This document shows positions 26,312 to 35,046 of a stretch of 64,000 nucleotides of DNA, one piece after another. Each line of letters starts with the position of its first letter. The first letter of the stretch is position 1. Under the pieces are notes generated by a model that was not told the origin of the DNA, made no database searches, and saw only the letters and a list, made by a program, of their open reading frames with translations. The translations under genes and the position numbers were made by a program. The stretch comes from RGIG6353 sp964650465 (lineage in GTDB: Bacteria; Bacillota; Clostridia; Oscillospirales; SIG627), in the NCBI GenBank assembly GCA_964650465.1, contig CAZYTA010000008.1, positions 1 through 64,000 on the forward strand, given 5' to 3'.

Positions 26312-26340
26312 TAAAGGGTGACCGATGCGGTTACCCTTTA
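26312..26340 (+). terminator. hairpin after GNAT gene
   Basis: TAAAGGGTGACC and GGTTACCCTTTA form a 12-bp stem with loop GATGC, 17 nt past the stop. The T-run is weak. The next 170 nt (26341-26510) contain another 6-bp hairpin (CCGCCT/AGGCGG near 26391-26413) but no gene. Confidence 0.5.
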
Positions 26341-26514
26341 TGCTATGCTCTACGCACACTGATGCTTTATTCATTGCAGTGTCGGTTTCCGCCTTAGTTA
26401 CGCATCAGGCGGTGGTTGAGATATCCGAGTACACTAAGTGCTTCACCGTTATTTGTCGTCTGCCGCCCGAATAATGTGTTTGTTTTCCGATTTACAGATA
26501 TTTTCAAAAAACAG

Positions 26515-26543
26515 TTGACAAATCCCGTCAAATGAAATAAAAT
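26515..26543 (+). promoter_or_regulatory. promoter of aspartokinase gene
   Basis: TTGACA (26515-26520) and TAAAAT (26538-26543) are separated by 17 nt, 33 nt upstream of the ATG. No lysine riboswitch is recognisable in this short leader. Confidence 0.75.
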
Positions 26544-26575
26544 AGAATGTATAATTTTTTTGACGAGGTTTCAAA

Positions 26576-27889
26576 ATGGATCTTAAGGTAGTAAAGTTCG
26601 GCGGTTCTTCTCTCGCCGATGCAACACAGTTTAAAAAAGTAAAAGAGATAATCACCGCAGATGAATCAAGAAGATATGTTGTTCCTTCGGCACCCGGCAA
26701 AAGATTTTCTGCCGACACAAAGGTAACCGATATGCTTTACGAATGCTATGCGCAGGCAAGCAAGGGCGAAAACATCGATGTTCTTTTTGACAACATCCGC
26801 GAAAGATACAATACAATCATCAATGACCTTGGTGTGGACTTATCGCTTGAGGATGATTTTTGCGCCATAAAGTATGCTTTCCGCCACAAGTCCGGAAGAG
26901 ACTATGCTGCCAGCCGCGGCGAATATCTTAACGGTAAAATTCTTGCAAAATACCTTGGCTATGATTTTATTGATGCAGCCAATGTTATTTTCTTCAAGCT
27001 TGACGGTACATTCGACAGCGAAAGAACAAACGAAGTTCTCTCTCAAACCCTTAAAAATCATACCCATGCCGTTATTCCGGGATTTTACGGTTCTATGCCC
27101 AATGACACCATAAAGACATTCTCACGCGGCGGCTCGGACATAACAGGCTCAATAGTTGCAAGGGCTGCAAATGTAACGCTCTATGAAAACTGGACAGACG
27201 TTTCGGGCTTTATGATGGCAGACCCCAGAATTATCAGCAATCCAAAAACAATTGAGTACATTACATACAGAGAGCTTCGAGAGCTGTCATATATGGGTGC
27301 AACCGTTCTTCATGAGGATGCTGTATTCCCTGTAAGAATGATGGGCATACCGATTAACATCAAGAACACCAATGCTCCCGATGACAAGGGTACAATGATA
27401 GTATCGGAAGCACCTGCAGAAGCAAACAACAGTGTTATCACAGGTATTGCAGGCAAAAAGAATTTCTCTATTGTAAGAATCGAAAAGGATATGATGAATC
27501 AGGAGCTTGGCTTCGGCAGACGTGTTCTTGAGGTATTTGAGAAATGCGGCATATCCTTTGAGCATCTGCCCTCGGGCATTGATACCATGACCGTAGTAGT
27601 TGCCGAAAGCGCTCTTGAAGGAAAGAGAGAGCAGGTTGTCTCCGAAATATGCAAGGCGGTTGAGCCCGATCATATAACAGTTGAGGACGGCTATGCACTT
27701 GTTGCTGTTGTAGGACGCGGAATGGTCAGCACTAAGGGTACTGCCTCGAAGATTTTCGCTGCACTGTCGGAAGGCGGAGTCAACATCAAGATGATAGACC
27801 AGGGTTCAAGTGAGCTCAACATCATAATAGGTGTTATGAACGAGGACTTTGAGAAGGCAATGAACTGCATTTACGCGGCATTTAATTAA
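26576..27889 (+). CDS. aspartate kinase
   Basis: 437 residues. The kinase core starts KVVKFGGSSLADA, has SAPGKRF, and continues through GFYGSMP, TFSRGGSDITGS and WTDVSGFMMADPR. C-terminal ACT domains (GKKNFSIVRIEKDMMN and VVGRGMVSTKGTASKIF) imply feedback control. The enzyme phosphorylates aspartate, entering lysine, threonine and methionine synthesis. It is monocistronic, with its own promoter and a perfect terminator. The gene symbol is not assigned because isozymes differ. Confidence 0.93.
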   Translation: MDLKVVKFGGSSLADATQFKKVKEIITADESRRYVVPSAPGKRFSADTKVTDMLYECYAQASKGENIDVLFDNIRERYNTIINDLGVDLSLEDDFCAIKYAFRHKSGRDYAASRGEYLNGKILAKYLGYDFIDAANVIFFKLDGTFDSERTNEVLSQTLKNHTHAVIPGFYGSMPNDTIKTFSRGGSDITGSIVARAANVTLYENWTDVSGFMMADPRIISNPKTIEYITYRELRELSYMGATVLHEDAVFPVRMMGIPINIKNTNAPDDKGTMIVSEAPAEANNSVITGIAGKKNFSIVRIEKDMMNQELGFGRRVLEVFEKCGISFEHLPSGIDTMTVVVAESALEGKREQVVSEICKAVEPDHITVEDGYALVAVVGRGMVSTKGTASKIFAALSEGGVNIKMIDQGSSELNIIIGVMNEDFEKAMNCIYAAFN

Positions 27890-27900
27890 GAATTATTGAA

Positions 27901-27949
27901 ATGGGCTGTTTAAAAAACTCTTTTGGAGTTTTTTAAACAGCCCATTTTT
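27901..27949 (+). terminator. very strong terminator after aspartokinase
   Basis: A 20-bp perfect inverted repeat (27901-27920 with 27926-27945, loop TTTTG) is followed by TTTT. The region 27950-28067 has an imperfect GTTGCAT/ATGCAAC hairpin containing a GCGGCGA-type piece of repeat A, and no gene. Confidence 0.9.
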
Positions 27950-28067
27950 GGTTGCATGAAAACAGCCGAGGGTCGCCGCTTTTATGCAACACTTGTAATA
28001 CCAAGAGCTGTGTTTGTGCACATTCAACAAATTTTCCGATTTATCACTTTAATTTGCTAAAGCGGTA

Positions 28068-28096
28068 TTGAAATTTATGAAATGATATGATATACT
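28068..28096 (+). promoter_or_regulatory. promoter of amino-acid ABC transporter
   Basis: TTGAAA (28068-28073) and TATACT (28091-28096) are separated by 17 nt, about 37 nt before the substrate-binding protein start. Confidence 0.7.
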
Positions 28097-28132
28097 TGTG
28101 ACATCTAAAAAAAGAAAGTCGAGGAAATGACA

Positions 28133-28942
28133 ATGAAAAAGATTTTAGCACTTATACTTGCGGCTCTTATGTGTGCTTTCTGCTTTGCAGGATGTGCAAC
28201 AGAGGAAGAGGCAGACACCACACTTACATGCGGTGTTACAATTTTTGAGAACATGAACGAACAGCTTGAAGACGGCACATGGACAGGCTTTGAAACAGAG
28301 TTTGCACAGGAAGTCGGCAAGCTTATCGGTATGGATGTTGAATTCCAGATTATTGACTGGGCACAGAAGTACAATGAGCTCAACTCAGGCGCTATCGACT
28401 GCGTATGGAACGGATTTACAGCTAACTCATCCGACAACGTTGACGGTGTTGATGTTAAGCGTTCAGACCTTGTTGATTTCTCATACGGTTACATGCTCAA
28501 TCAGCAGTGTATCGTAACAAAGGCTGAAAACGTTGCAAACATCGCAACAGAAGCAGACCTTGCAGGCAAGACAGCTTGTGTTGAAGGCGGAAGCGCAGGT
28601 GCGGCTTATGCTTCATCAGTTACAGATGCAGACAAGATTTTCTCTACAACAGCACAGATAAATGCGTTCACAGAGGTTAAGTCCGGTGCAGTTGATTTCG
28701 CAGTTGTTGATATCATTCTTGCAAAGAACATTTGCGGAAGCGGCGACTATGCTGACCTTGCTATAGTTGATGCTATCGAGCTTGATTCCGAGATTTATGC
28801 AATCGGCTTTAAGAAGGGCAGCGACCTTACTGCTAAGGTAAACGATGCTATAAAGACTCTTGAAGAAAACGGAAAGCTTATGGAGCTTGCTCAGAAGTAT
28901 GGCTTTGAGAACGTTCTTCAGGTAACTGAAACCATCGAATAA
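28133..28942 (+). CDS. amino-acid ABC transporter substrate-binding lipoprotein
   Basis: 269 residues. A lipoprotein signal (MKKILALILAALMCAFCFAGC) with lipobox FAGC ends at Cys 21; only the first 21 residues are signal. The mature part is a bacterial SBP family 3 domain (GVTIFENMNEQ, WTGFETEFAQEVGKLIGMDVEF, DLAGKTACVEGGSAG). It binds a polar amino acid outside the cell. The start at 28133 has GAGGAA at a better distance than the ATG at 28127. First gene of a three-gene ABC operon. Confidence 0.9.
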   Translation: MKKILALILAALMCAFCFAGCATEEEADTTLTCGVTIFENMNEQLEDGTWTGFETEFAQEVGKLIGMDVEFQIIDWAQKYNELNSGAIDCVWNGFTANSSDNVDGVDVKRSDLVDFSYGYMLNQQCIVTKAENVANIATEADLAGKTACVEGGSAGAAYASSVTDADKIFSTTAQINAFTEVKSGAVDFAVVDIILAKNICGSGDYADLAIVDAIELDSEIYAIGFKKGSDLTAKVNDAIKTLEENGKLMELAQKYGFENVLQVTETIE

Positions 28943-28962
28943 TCAAGTAAAAGGAATAAATA

Positions 28963-29607
28963 ATGGGATTCTGGAATGTTACTTTAAGCCTCATAGGAGG
29001 ACTCAAGTACACCTGCCTGATATTTGCGCTAACACTCGTGTTAGCGCTTCCTTTAGGTTTGGTAATATCTTTCGGCTCAATGTCGAAATTCAAGCCGTTG
29101 GCTTACATAGTTAAAACCTTTGTCTGGATAATCCGCGGTGTTCCGCTTATGCTGCAGGTTATAATACTTTTTTATGTACCCGGATTTCTTATGGGACATC
29201 CCATACTGTCACGCTTTTCGTCGGTCATTGCGGCATTTGTAATCAACTATGCCTGCTATTTCTCGGAAATATACCGAGGAGGTATAGAAAGCATTGCCAA
29301 GGGACAGTATGAAGCAGGACAGGTGCTTGGCATGACAAAGTCGCAGATTTTCTTCAAGGTAATACTCATGCAGGTGGTGAAACGCATACTTGCCCCCATG
29401 TCAAATGAGGTAATTACTCTTGTTAAGGATACAGCTCTTGCACGTGTTATAATGATTGTGGAAATTATTCAGGCGGCACAGAACTTTGCGGGATACGGTC
29501 TTATGTGGCCCTTATTCTATACTGCAGTGTTCTATCTTGCTTTCGTCGGAATACTCACGCTTCTGTTCGGCTATTTTGAAAAGAAGCTTGATTATTACAA
29601 GGTGTAA
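28963..29607 (+). CDS. amino-acid ABC transporter permease
   Basis: 214 residues with five to six membrane helices. The EAA loop is visible as GGIESIAKGQYEAGQVLGMT, diagnostic of HisM/GlnP-type permeases, and the N-terminal VLALPLGLVISFG helix fits the family. It forms the membrane channel between the binding protein and the ATPase. Confidence 0.9.
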   Translation: MGFWNVTLSLIGGLKYTCLIFALTLVLALPLGLVISFGSMSKFKPLAYIVKTFVWIIRGVPLMLQVIILFYVPGFLMGHPILSRFSSVIAAFVINYACYFSEIYRGGIESIAKGQYEAGQVLGMTKSQIFFKVILMQVVKRILAPMSNEVITLVKDTALARVIMIVEIIQAAQNFAGYGLMWPLFYTAVFYLAFVGILTLLFGYFEKKLDYYKV

Positions 29608-29619
29608 GGAGGTGGAGTT

Positions 29620-30393
29620 ATGTCAATGCTGCGTGTAGATAATTTAAAAAAGAGCTTTGGAAATGCTCAAATTCTCAAGGGAATAAACTTTGAATTGGAA
29701 AAAGGCAAGGTGCTGTCCATAATAGGCTCCTCCGGAAGCGGTAAAACTACCCTGCTCCGCTGTCTCAACTTCCTTGAAACAGCAGATTGCGGCAAAATAA
29801 CCGTCAATAATCAAACAATTTTTGATGCAAGCACTCACAGAGCAAATGACTCTCAAATCAGAGACAAAAGGCTGAATTTCGGTTTGGTTTTCCAATCGTT
29901 CAATTTGTTTCCGCAATATACTGCATTGAAAAATGTATCACTTGCTCTTGAATTGAGATTACCAAAAATGTCCAACTCCGAAAAAAGAGCAGAGCTTCAG
30001 AAAATAGAGGAAAAATGCAAAGGGCTTCTTGACACAGTGGGACTTTCCGACAAGTACGATAACTACCCATGCCAGCTTTCGGGCGGTCAGTGCCAGAGAG
30101 TTGCCATAGCCCGTGCATTAGCACTGAGTCCTGAAATTCTCTGCTTTGACGAGCCCACATCGGCTCTTGACCCCGAGCTCACAGGAGAGGTATTAAGGGT
30201 TATAAAGGAGCTGAAGAACTCCGACAGAACTATGATAATAGTTACCCACGAAATGGAATTTGCAAAGAATGTTTCCGATACCGTAATGTTTATGTCTGAC
30301 GGTGTCATAGAAGAAATAGGTACACCCGAGGATATTTTCGAGCATCCAAAGAGTCAAAGACTTCAGGAATTTTTGGCAAAGCCTTCATTTTAA
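29620..30393 (+). CDS. amino-acid ABC transporter ATP-binding protein
   Basis: 257 residues. Walker A GSSGSGKTT, Q-loop VFQSFNLFPQ, signature LSGGQCQRVAIARAL, Walker B EILCFDEPTSALD and the switch His in VTHEMEFA are all intact. The GlnQ-type sequence agrees with the polar amino-acid permease and binding protein before it. ATG follows GGAGG. A terminator closes the operon. Confidence 0.95.
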   Translation: MSMLRVDNLKKSFGNAQILKGINFELEKGKVLSIIGSSGSGKTTLLRCLNFLETADCGKITVNNQTIFDASTHRANDSQIRDKRLNFGLVFQSFNLFPQYTALKNVSLALELRLPKMSNSEKRAELQKIEEKCKGLLDTVGLSDKYDNYPCQLSGGQCQRVAIARALALSPEILCFDEPTSALDPELTGEVLRVIKELKNSDRTMIIVTHEMEFAKNVSDTVMFMSDGVIEEIGTPEDIFEHPKSQRLQEFLAKPSF

Positions 30394-30417
30394 ATAACAC
30401 TGTTTTGCAACACCAAA

Positions 30418-30457
30418 AACGGCGTCAAAAGCAATGCTTTTAACGCCGTTAATTTTA
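30418..30457 (+). terminator. terminator of amino-acid ABC operon
   Basis: AACGGCGT-C-AAAAGC pairs with GCTTTT-A-ACGCCGTT (15 nt each arm, one mismatch), then AATTTTAT. Confidence 0.85.
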
Positions 30458-30463
30458 TCTGCA

Positions 30464-30561
30464 GGGAAATTGAATTTAAACAAACCTCGCCGTTTTACCT
30501 TGTTTGAATGTGTATATAGGTTACGATAGGCGGGAATTGCCTGCGGAGGCTCGCCGCTTTT
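30464..30561 (-). repeat. dispersed repeat A, copy 1 of a tandem pair
   Basis: This is the reverse-complement form of an approximately 95-nt unit. It carries the 3' core (GGAAATT...AACCTCGCCGTTTTACC in plus-strand order) and the GC-rich hairpin end (GGAGGCTCGCCGC). The second copy starts about 10 nt later. Confidence 0.75.
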
Positions 30562-30570
30562 TTATCTCCC

Positions 30571-30665
30571 GGGAAATTTCATTAAATCAACCTCGCCGTT
30601 TTACCTTGTTTGAATGTGTATATAGGTTACGATAGGCGAGCATTGCCGGCGGCGGCTCGCCGCTT
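30571..30665 (-). repeat. dispersed repeat A, copy 2 of a tandem pair
   Basis: It shares with copy 1 a stretch of more than 50 identical nt covering CCTCGCCGTTTTACC to TTACGATAGGCG. Other copies are at 36341, 38161, 38571 (degenerate), 38681, 57865 and 59917; 3' fragments are at 39061 and 56165. Confidence 0.75.
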
Positions 30666-30713
30666 TGCACGGTTATGAGTTACAGCTCTTCAAATAACAA
30701 TTGTTTTTCCCTC

Positions 30714-30742
30714 TTGATTATGTAATCAAAATGTTGTATAAT
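30714..30742 (+). promoter_or_regulatory. promoter of FAD-dehydrogenase operon
   Basis: TTGATT (30714-30719) and TATAAT (30737-30742) are separated by 17 nt, about 32 nt before the ATG. Confidence 0.75.
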
Positions 30743-30773
30743 AATTTGTAATAAAACCGCATAGGAAATAAAA

Positions 30774-32357
30774 ATGCTGAAAATCGTAAATATAGTTCTG
30801 CCCTTGTGCTACAGTGAAAAAGACCTTCTCGAAGCTGTGTCGCAGAGACTAAGGGTAGAAAAAGAACAAATTAAAAAAATAATAACGGATTTGCGTGAGC
30901 TTGTAAAGAGCGATATGCATTTCAAGATTACTGCTTTGTGTGAGCTTGACCCCAAGCTTGAAGAAAAGCTTGCTCTCGTACTGCGCAAAAAAGGCGTCAG
31001 TTTCTTTACCGACGGCGAATACAGTGTAAAGCCGTCATCATTTAGACAACGTCCCGTAATTGTCGGCTTTGGACCTGCAGGGATATTTGCCGCTCTTGTG
31101 CTTGCAGAGTCGGGCGCCTGTCCTATTGTGCTTGAGCGCGGCGGCGATACAAAAAAGCGCATGGAAAAGGTAACTGCGTTTTCAAATGGCGGTGACCTTG
31201 ACCCCGAGTGCAATATTCAATTCGGCGAAGGGGGCGCAGGCGCATTTTCTGACGGCAAGTTGAAGGTAGGCTACAAGGATTCACGTAAGCGGAAAATACT
31301 GTCCGAATTTGTTAAAGCGGGAGCAGATGAGTCTATCCTCTATCTGGAAAAGCCACATGTGGGAAGCGATGTTCTTCACAGGGTAATTGTAAATCTGAGA
31401 AATAAAATTATTGCTTTGGGCGGAGAAATACACTTTAGCTCAAGGGTGACAAAAATTAACGCAGACAATGACGGTGTATTTAGTGTTTCCTACGTATGTG
31501 ACAGTAAGGAATATACACTTGAAGCAGACAGTGTTATTCTTGCCATAGGTCACAGCGCCAGAGATACATATAAATATCTTTGCGATTCGGGCTTAAAAAT
31601 GGAATCGAAGGGCTTTGGCGTCGGTGTACGTATAGAGCACCCTCAAAGCCTGATAAACGAGCTTGAATATAAAGATGCAAAATTAGCCAATACGCTGGGA
31701 TCTGCCGATTACAAAATGGTGACCCATCTGAGCAACGGCCGAAGTCTTTATACGTTTTGTATGTGTCCCGGCGGGTATGTAGTGCCTGCCTCCTCGGAAA
31801 AAGGCGGGATATGCACAAACGGAATGAGTGAATTTGCAAGAGACTCGGACAATGCAAACACTGCTCTGCTTGTAAGTGTCACTCCCGAGGATTTCGGTTC
31901 TTCTCATCCGTTGGCAGGCATAGAATATCAAAGAAAAATAGAACAGCTTGCCTTCGGGCTTACAGGCAGCTATGCGGCTCCCGTAATAAGACTTGAGGAC
32001 TTTATGGAAGGAAGAGAATCTACCGAATTCGGGGCCGTTCTTCCAACATACCGCCCCTGTACAAAATTTATATCTCCTGACAAATATTTACCTGATTACA
32101 TCTGCAGTACACTTCGTGACGGAATTTTGGAAATGTGTCAATGGAAAGAGGGCTATTACCTTCCTGATGCATTGATTACAGGACCTGAAACACGTACAAC
32201 ATCTCCTCTCAGAATATTAAGGAATGAAAATCTCGAAGCAAGCATCAAGGGCATATATCCTGCAGGTGAGGGGGCAGGATATGCGGGAGGCATTATTTCA
32301 TCTGCAGCAGACGGTATGATGTGCGCTGAAAAGCTGATAGAAAGGAATTTGAAATGA
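30774..32357 (+). CDS. FAD-dependent dehydrogenase, COG2509 type
   Basis: 527 residues. After a 90-residue N-terminal domain there is a dinucleotide-binding motif VIVGFGPAGIFAALVLAESG (residue about 95), then FSDGKLKVG, VGSDVLHRVIVNLRN and a C-terminal GEGAGYAGGIISSAADG FAD motif. This is the conserved uncharacterised FAD-dehydrogenase family of bacteria. The reaction is unknown. It overlaps the next gene by 4 nt. Confidence 0.85.
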   Translation: MLKIVNIVLPLCYSEKDLLEAVSQRLRVEKEQIKKIITDLRELVKSDMHFKITALCELDPKLEEKLALVLRKKGVSFFTDGEYSVKPSSFRQRPVIVGFGPAGIFAALVLAESGACPIVLERGGDTKKRMEKVTAFSNGGDLDPECNIQFGEGGAGAFSDGKLKVGYKDSRKRKILSEFVKAGADESILYLEKPHVGSDVLHRVIVNLRNKIIALGGEIHFSSRVTKINADNDGVFSVSYVCDSKEYTLEADSVILAIGHSARDTYKYLCDSGLKMESKGFGVGVRIEHPQSLINELEYKDAKLANTLGSADYKMVTHLSNGRSLYTFCMCPGGYVVPASSEKGGICTNGMSEFARDSDNANTALLVSVTPEDFGSSHPLAGIEYQRKIEQLAFGLTGSYAAPVIRLEDFMEGRESTEFGAVLPTYRPCTKFISPDKYLPDYICSTLRDGILEMCQWKEGYYLPDALITGPETRTTSPLRILRNENLEASIKGIYPAGEGAGYAGGIISSAADGMMCAEKLIERNLK

Positions 32358-32875
32358 GTCTTGAAAGATTGAAAAAATACTGTGAAAGAATTGCAAAAAT
32401 ATGCAAAACCTTAACAGTGATTATGATTATTATAATACTCTGTGAAACGGTATGCTTTATGTGGCAGGCGTTGATGCCGGGAAAGCTCAACGGATTTTTC
32501 GGCATATTCAGAATATATGCTCCCTTTATTTCCGACATCGACAACAATGCACTTTGTCTTTATGAGCTCGCAGTAAGCCTGTTTAATAACATATTCCTTT
32601 TCCTCATGCTTACAGTGTCGAAAAAAATATTCGTTAAGCTTAGTGACAATGTTTCGCTGAGCACAGCCACACACGAAATGAAGGAGCTTGCTTGGGTGCT
32701 GATAGCAAGCGCAATTATTACACCAATTATGACAGCCGTCTGCTATACTGTTTTCCTCAAGCTTCCCACACCCATGCTGTCATATGACTTTGTGCCTGTG
32801 GCAGTTGGCGGAATACTGTATTTCATTGCCGTAATCATACAAAGTAAGGCTATATTAAAGGAGAACAGGGAATGA
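32354..32875 (+). CDS. small integral membrane protein, unknown
   Basis: 173 residues with about four membrane helices (near 20-42, 72-96, 116-140 and 146-166) and a basic N-terminus. The pattern is reminiscent of DUF2975-type proteins, but I cannot confirm it. Its start overlaps the FAD-dehydrogenase stop and its stop overlaps the GH95 start (both ATGA), so the three genes are translationally coupled. Confidence 0.6.
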   Translation: MSLERLKKYCERIAKICKTLTVIMIIIILCETVCFMWQALMPGKLNGFFGIFRIYAPFISDIDNNALCLYELAVSLFNNIFLFLMLTVSKKIFVKLSDNVSLSTATHEMKELAWVLIASAIITPIMTAVCYTVFLKLPTPMLSYDFVPVAVGGILYFIAVIIQSKAILKENRE

Positions 32876-34962
32876 ACCGAATACGGACAAAAAAACAGCC
32901 CTCCTTTTACGAAAGATGCTGGATGGAGGGGCTCCCTCTCGGAAACGGAATAACCTCGGCTCTTATACTGGGAAATGTAGGAAAAGAACACATTTTCATC
33001 AACCGCTTTGACCGTTGGGAAGGCAGTGACGCAGAATTTCTGCCCGATGTATCGGACGAATTCAGAAGGATGCGCGACCTTATCCGACAGGGCAACTACA
33101 AAGACTCCAATTTTATACTGACAAAGGCGCTGACTGAAAAGGGCTATAACCCCGTGTTTCCGCCTGTTCCCTGCCAGCCGTATGAACTGGTCCTGGAATT
33201 TATATGCAAAGAACCTTTTTCAAAATACGAAAGGGGTATTCTCTTTGACAGCGGAGAGGCTTACGTTTCCTACAACCAAGGAAAAGTAAGAATCACACGT
33301 CGGGCATTTGTGTCGATGGCAGATGATGCGGTGATATACGAATGCTCATCCGATGCCCCTTTTTCCGTAAAGCTTTCTCGCTTTGACAAATTAAACTTTA
33401 CCTTTACATACACAGCAGGCAGACAGACCGATATGACAGACAGCATACTCATAGAAGATACCACACGCCTGCTTATTTCCGTATCCTTCAACAAGGTACC
33501 GTCAGAGGATTATAATACCCTTCTTGAATACCATCTTCCGCTGTGGAAGAAGGCTATGGGTGATGCCGAGCTTTCACTGAAAAATAACGACAGCTATACA
33601 GAGACTCTGATGGAGGATAACAACGATAACGGAATATCTCCCGAGCTTATTGAAAAGCTATGGAAATTCGGAAGATATCTCTTTGTTTCGGGTACAGCAG
33701 AAGGAGGTTATCCCTTTTCTCTGTACGGCTTATGGAGCTGTGAGAAAGATCCGATGTGGGCACAGAATGTAGCAAATGAAAATGTGCAGATAATATATCA
33801 TCACGCCGCAACAGGCGGACTCATTCATCTGGTTAAGCCTTTGATACACTATTATTATGCACAGATGGACAAATGCCGTGAAGCGGCTAAAAAGCTTTTT
33901 GGCTGCGGCGGTATATTTGTCAGCGTGTATTCCACACCTGTATCTGCCTACCCATCGCCTAATGTGCCTGTAATAATCAACTACATATCCGCTGCCGCAT
34001 GGCTGTGCCGTCATTTTTATGAGTATTATGTTTATACCGATGACAAAGATTTGTTTGAAGGCGAAATCCTTCCCTTTATGCTGGAGACAGCGGAATTTTG
34101 GGTGGATTACATAACACGAGAAAACGGTAAAACCGAAATTATTCCTTCCGTGTCACCCGAAAATACTCCGAAAAATCTCATATCGGAAGAACAGCTTGAA
34201 AAGGTAGGGCTTACTCATCCAAATCCTACCGTTAAAAATTCAACAATGGATTTTGCACTTTTAAAAGAGCTTTTGACAAATCTTATGGAGATTTCCCAAG
34301 AGCACCCCATTGACAAAAGCAAAATTGCTGTGTGGCAAGATATTCTTTCGCAAATACCCGATTACAGAATAAACTCCGACGAAGCCGTTGCCGAATGGAT
34401 GGATGAAGGGCTTGATGACTTTTATATGCACAGACATCTGTCGCACATATATCCGCTTTTCCCGGGCAACGAAATTTCTCCCGACTCTCCCCTGCTTCCC
34501 GCATTTGAAAAAGCGGTTGACCTCCGTGAGCTGGGAGGCTTTGCAGGCTGGACATATCCACATATGTCTGCAATATATTCCAGACTCGGTAACGGAGAAA
34601 AGGCGGCAGAAATGCTTGATGGGCTGGTGAAATACTGTACTCTCGGAAATCTCTTTACACTGGGCTACGATTATCGGGAGCAAGGCTCATGGACCTCGGG
34701 CGGTCAGGCTGTAGTACAGCTTGACGGAATTACCGGCGCTGTGGGCGCGGTTCAGGAAATGCTCTTCCGCTCCAATAGCAAGAAGCTTTACATACTGCCC
34801 GCACTTCCCTCCTGCCTTAACGAGGGCAGTCTCAAAGGCTGGCATTTCCCCGACGGTACTGTTGATATCAGCTGGAATAAATCCGAAGGAAAAATTGACC
34901 TTAAAATAAACGGCGGCGAAGGATATAAAATAATCTATCCGGAATGGTATGAAAACACATAA
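32872..34962 (+). CDS. GH95-like glycoside hydrolase (alpha-fucosidase/galactosidase type)
   Basis: 696 residues. The N-terminal MEGLPLGNGITSALILGN motif, the catalytic-barrel segments LMYLHRHLSHIYPLFPGNE-type (here FYMHRHLSHIYPLFPGNE), GWTYPHMSAIYSRLGNGEKA and VQLDGITGAVGAVQEML match the GH95 family. The family's usual QIDGNFG is altered to QLDGITG. No signal peptide, so it is probably cytoplasmic and acts on imported fucosides or arabino-/galacto-sides. Shorter than secreted GH95 enzymes (about 780). Confidence 0.75.
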   Translation: MNRIRTKKQPSFYERCWMEGLPLGNGITSALILGNVGKEHIFINRFDRWEGSDAEFLPDVSDEFRRMRDLIRQGNYKDSNFILTKALTEKGYNPVFPPVPCQPYELVLEFICKEPFSKYERGILFDSGEAYVSYNQGKVRITRRAFVSMADDAVIYECSSDAPFSVKLSRFDKLNFTFTYTAGRQTDMTDSILIEDTTRLLISVSFNKVPSEDYNTLLEYHLPLWKKAMGDAELSLKNNDSYTETLMEDNNDNGISPELIEKLWKFGRYLFVSGTAEGGYPFSLYGLWSCEKDPMWAQNVANENVQIIYHHAATGGLIHLVKPLIHYYYAQMDKCREAAKKLFGCGGIFVSVYSTPVSAYPSPNVPVIINYISAAAWLCRHFYEYYVYTDDKDLFEGEILPFMLETAEFWVDYITRENGKTEIIPSVSPENTPKNLISEEQLEKVGLTHPNPTVKNSTMDFALLKELLTNLMEISQEHPIDKSKIAVWQDILSQIPDYRINSDEAVAEWMDEGLDDFYMHRHLSHIYPLFPGNEISPDSPLLPAFEKAVDLRELGGFAGWTYPHMSAIYSRLGNGEKAAEMLDGLVKYCTLGNLFTLGYDYREQGSWTSGGQAVVQLDGITGAVGAVQEMLFRSNSKKLYILPALPSCLNEGSLKGWHFPDGTVDISWNKSEGKIDLKINGGEGYKIIYPEWYENT

Positions 34963-34969
34963 ATAGTAT

Positions 34970-35039
34970 AAAAGTCCGAACAGCAAAAACACAAAAAGCT
35001 AAACTCTGTGCTTTTCGTATTTTTGCTGTCCGGACTTTT
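34970..35039. terminator. bidirectional terminator between convergent genes
   Basis: AAAAGTCCG (34970-34978) and CGGACTTTT (35031-35039) with inner ACAGCAAAAA/TTTTTGCTGT arms form a long hairpin with A/T flanks on both sides. Confidence 0.85.
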
Positions 35040-35046
35040 CCGTCTC

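Noticed and set aside
30464..30665. CRISPR array
   Set aside because: There are only two long copies, with no spacer pattern, no short repeats and no cas genes.
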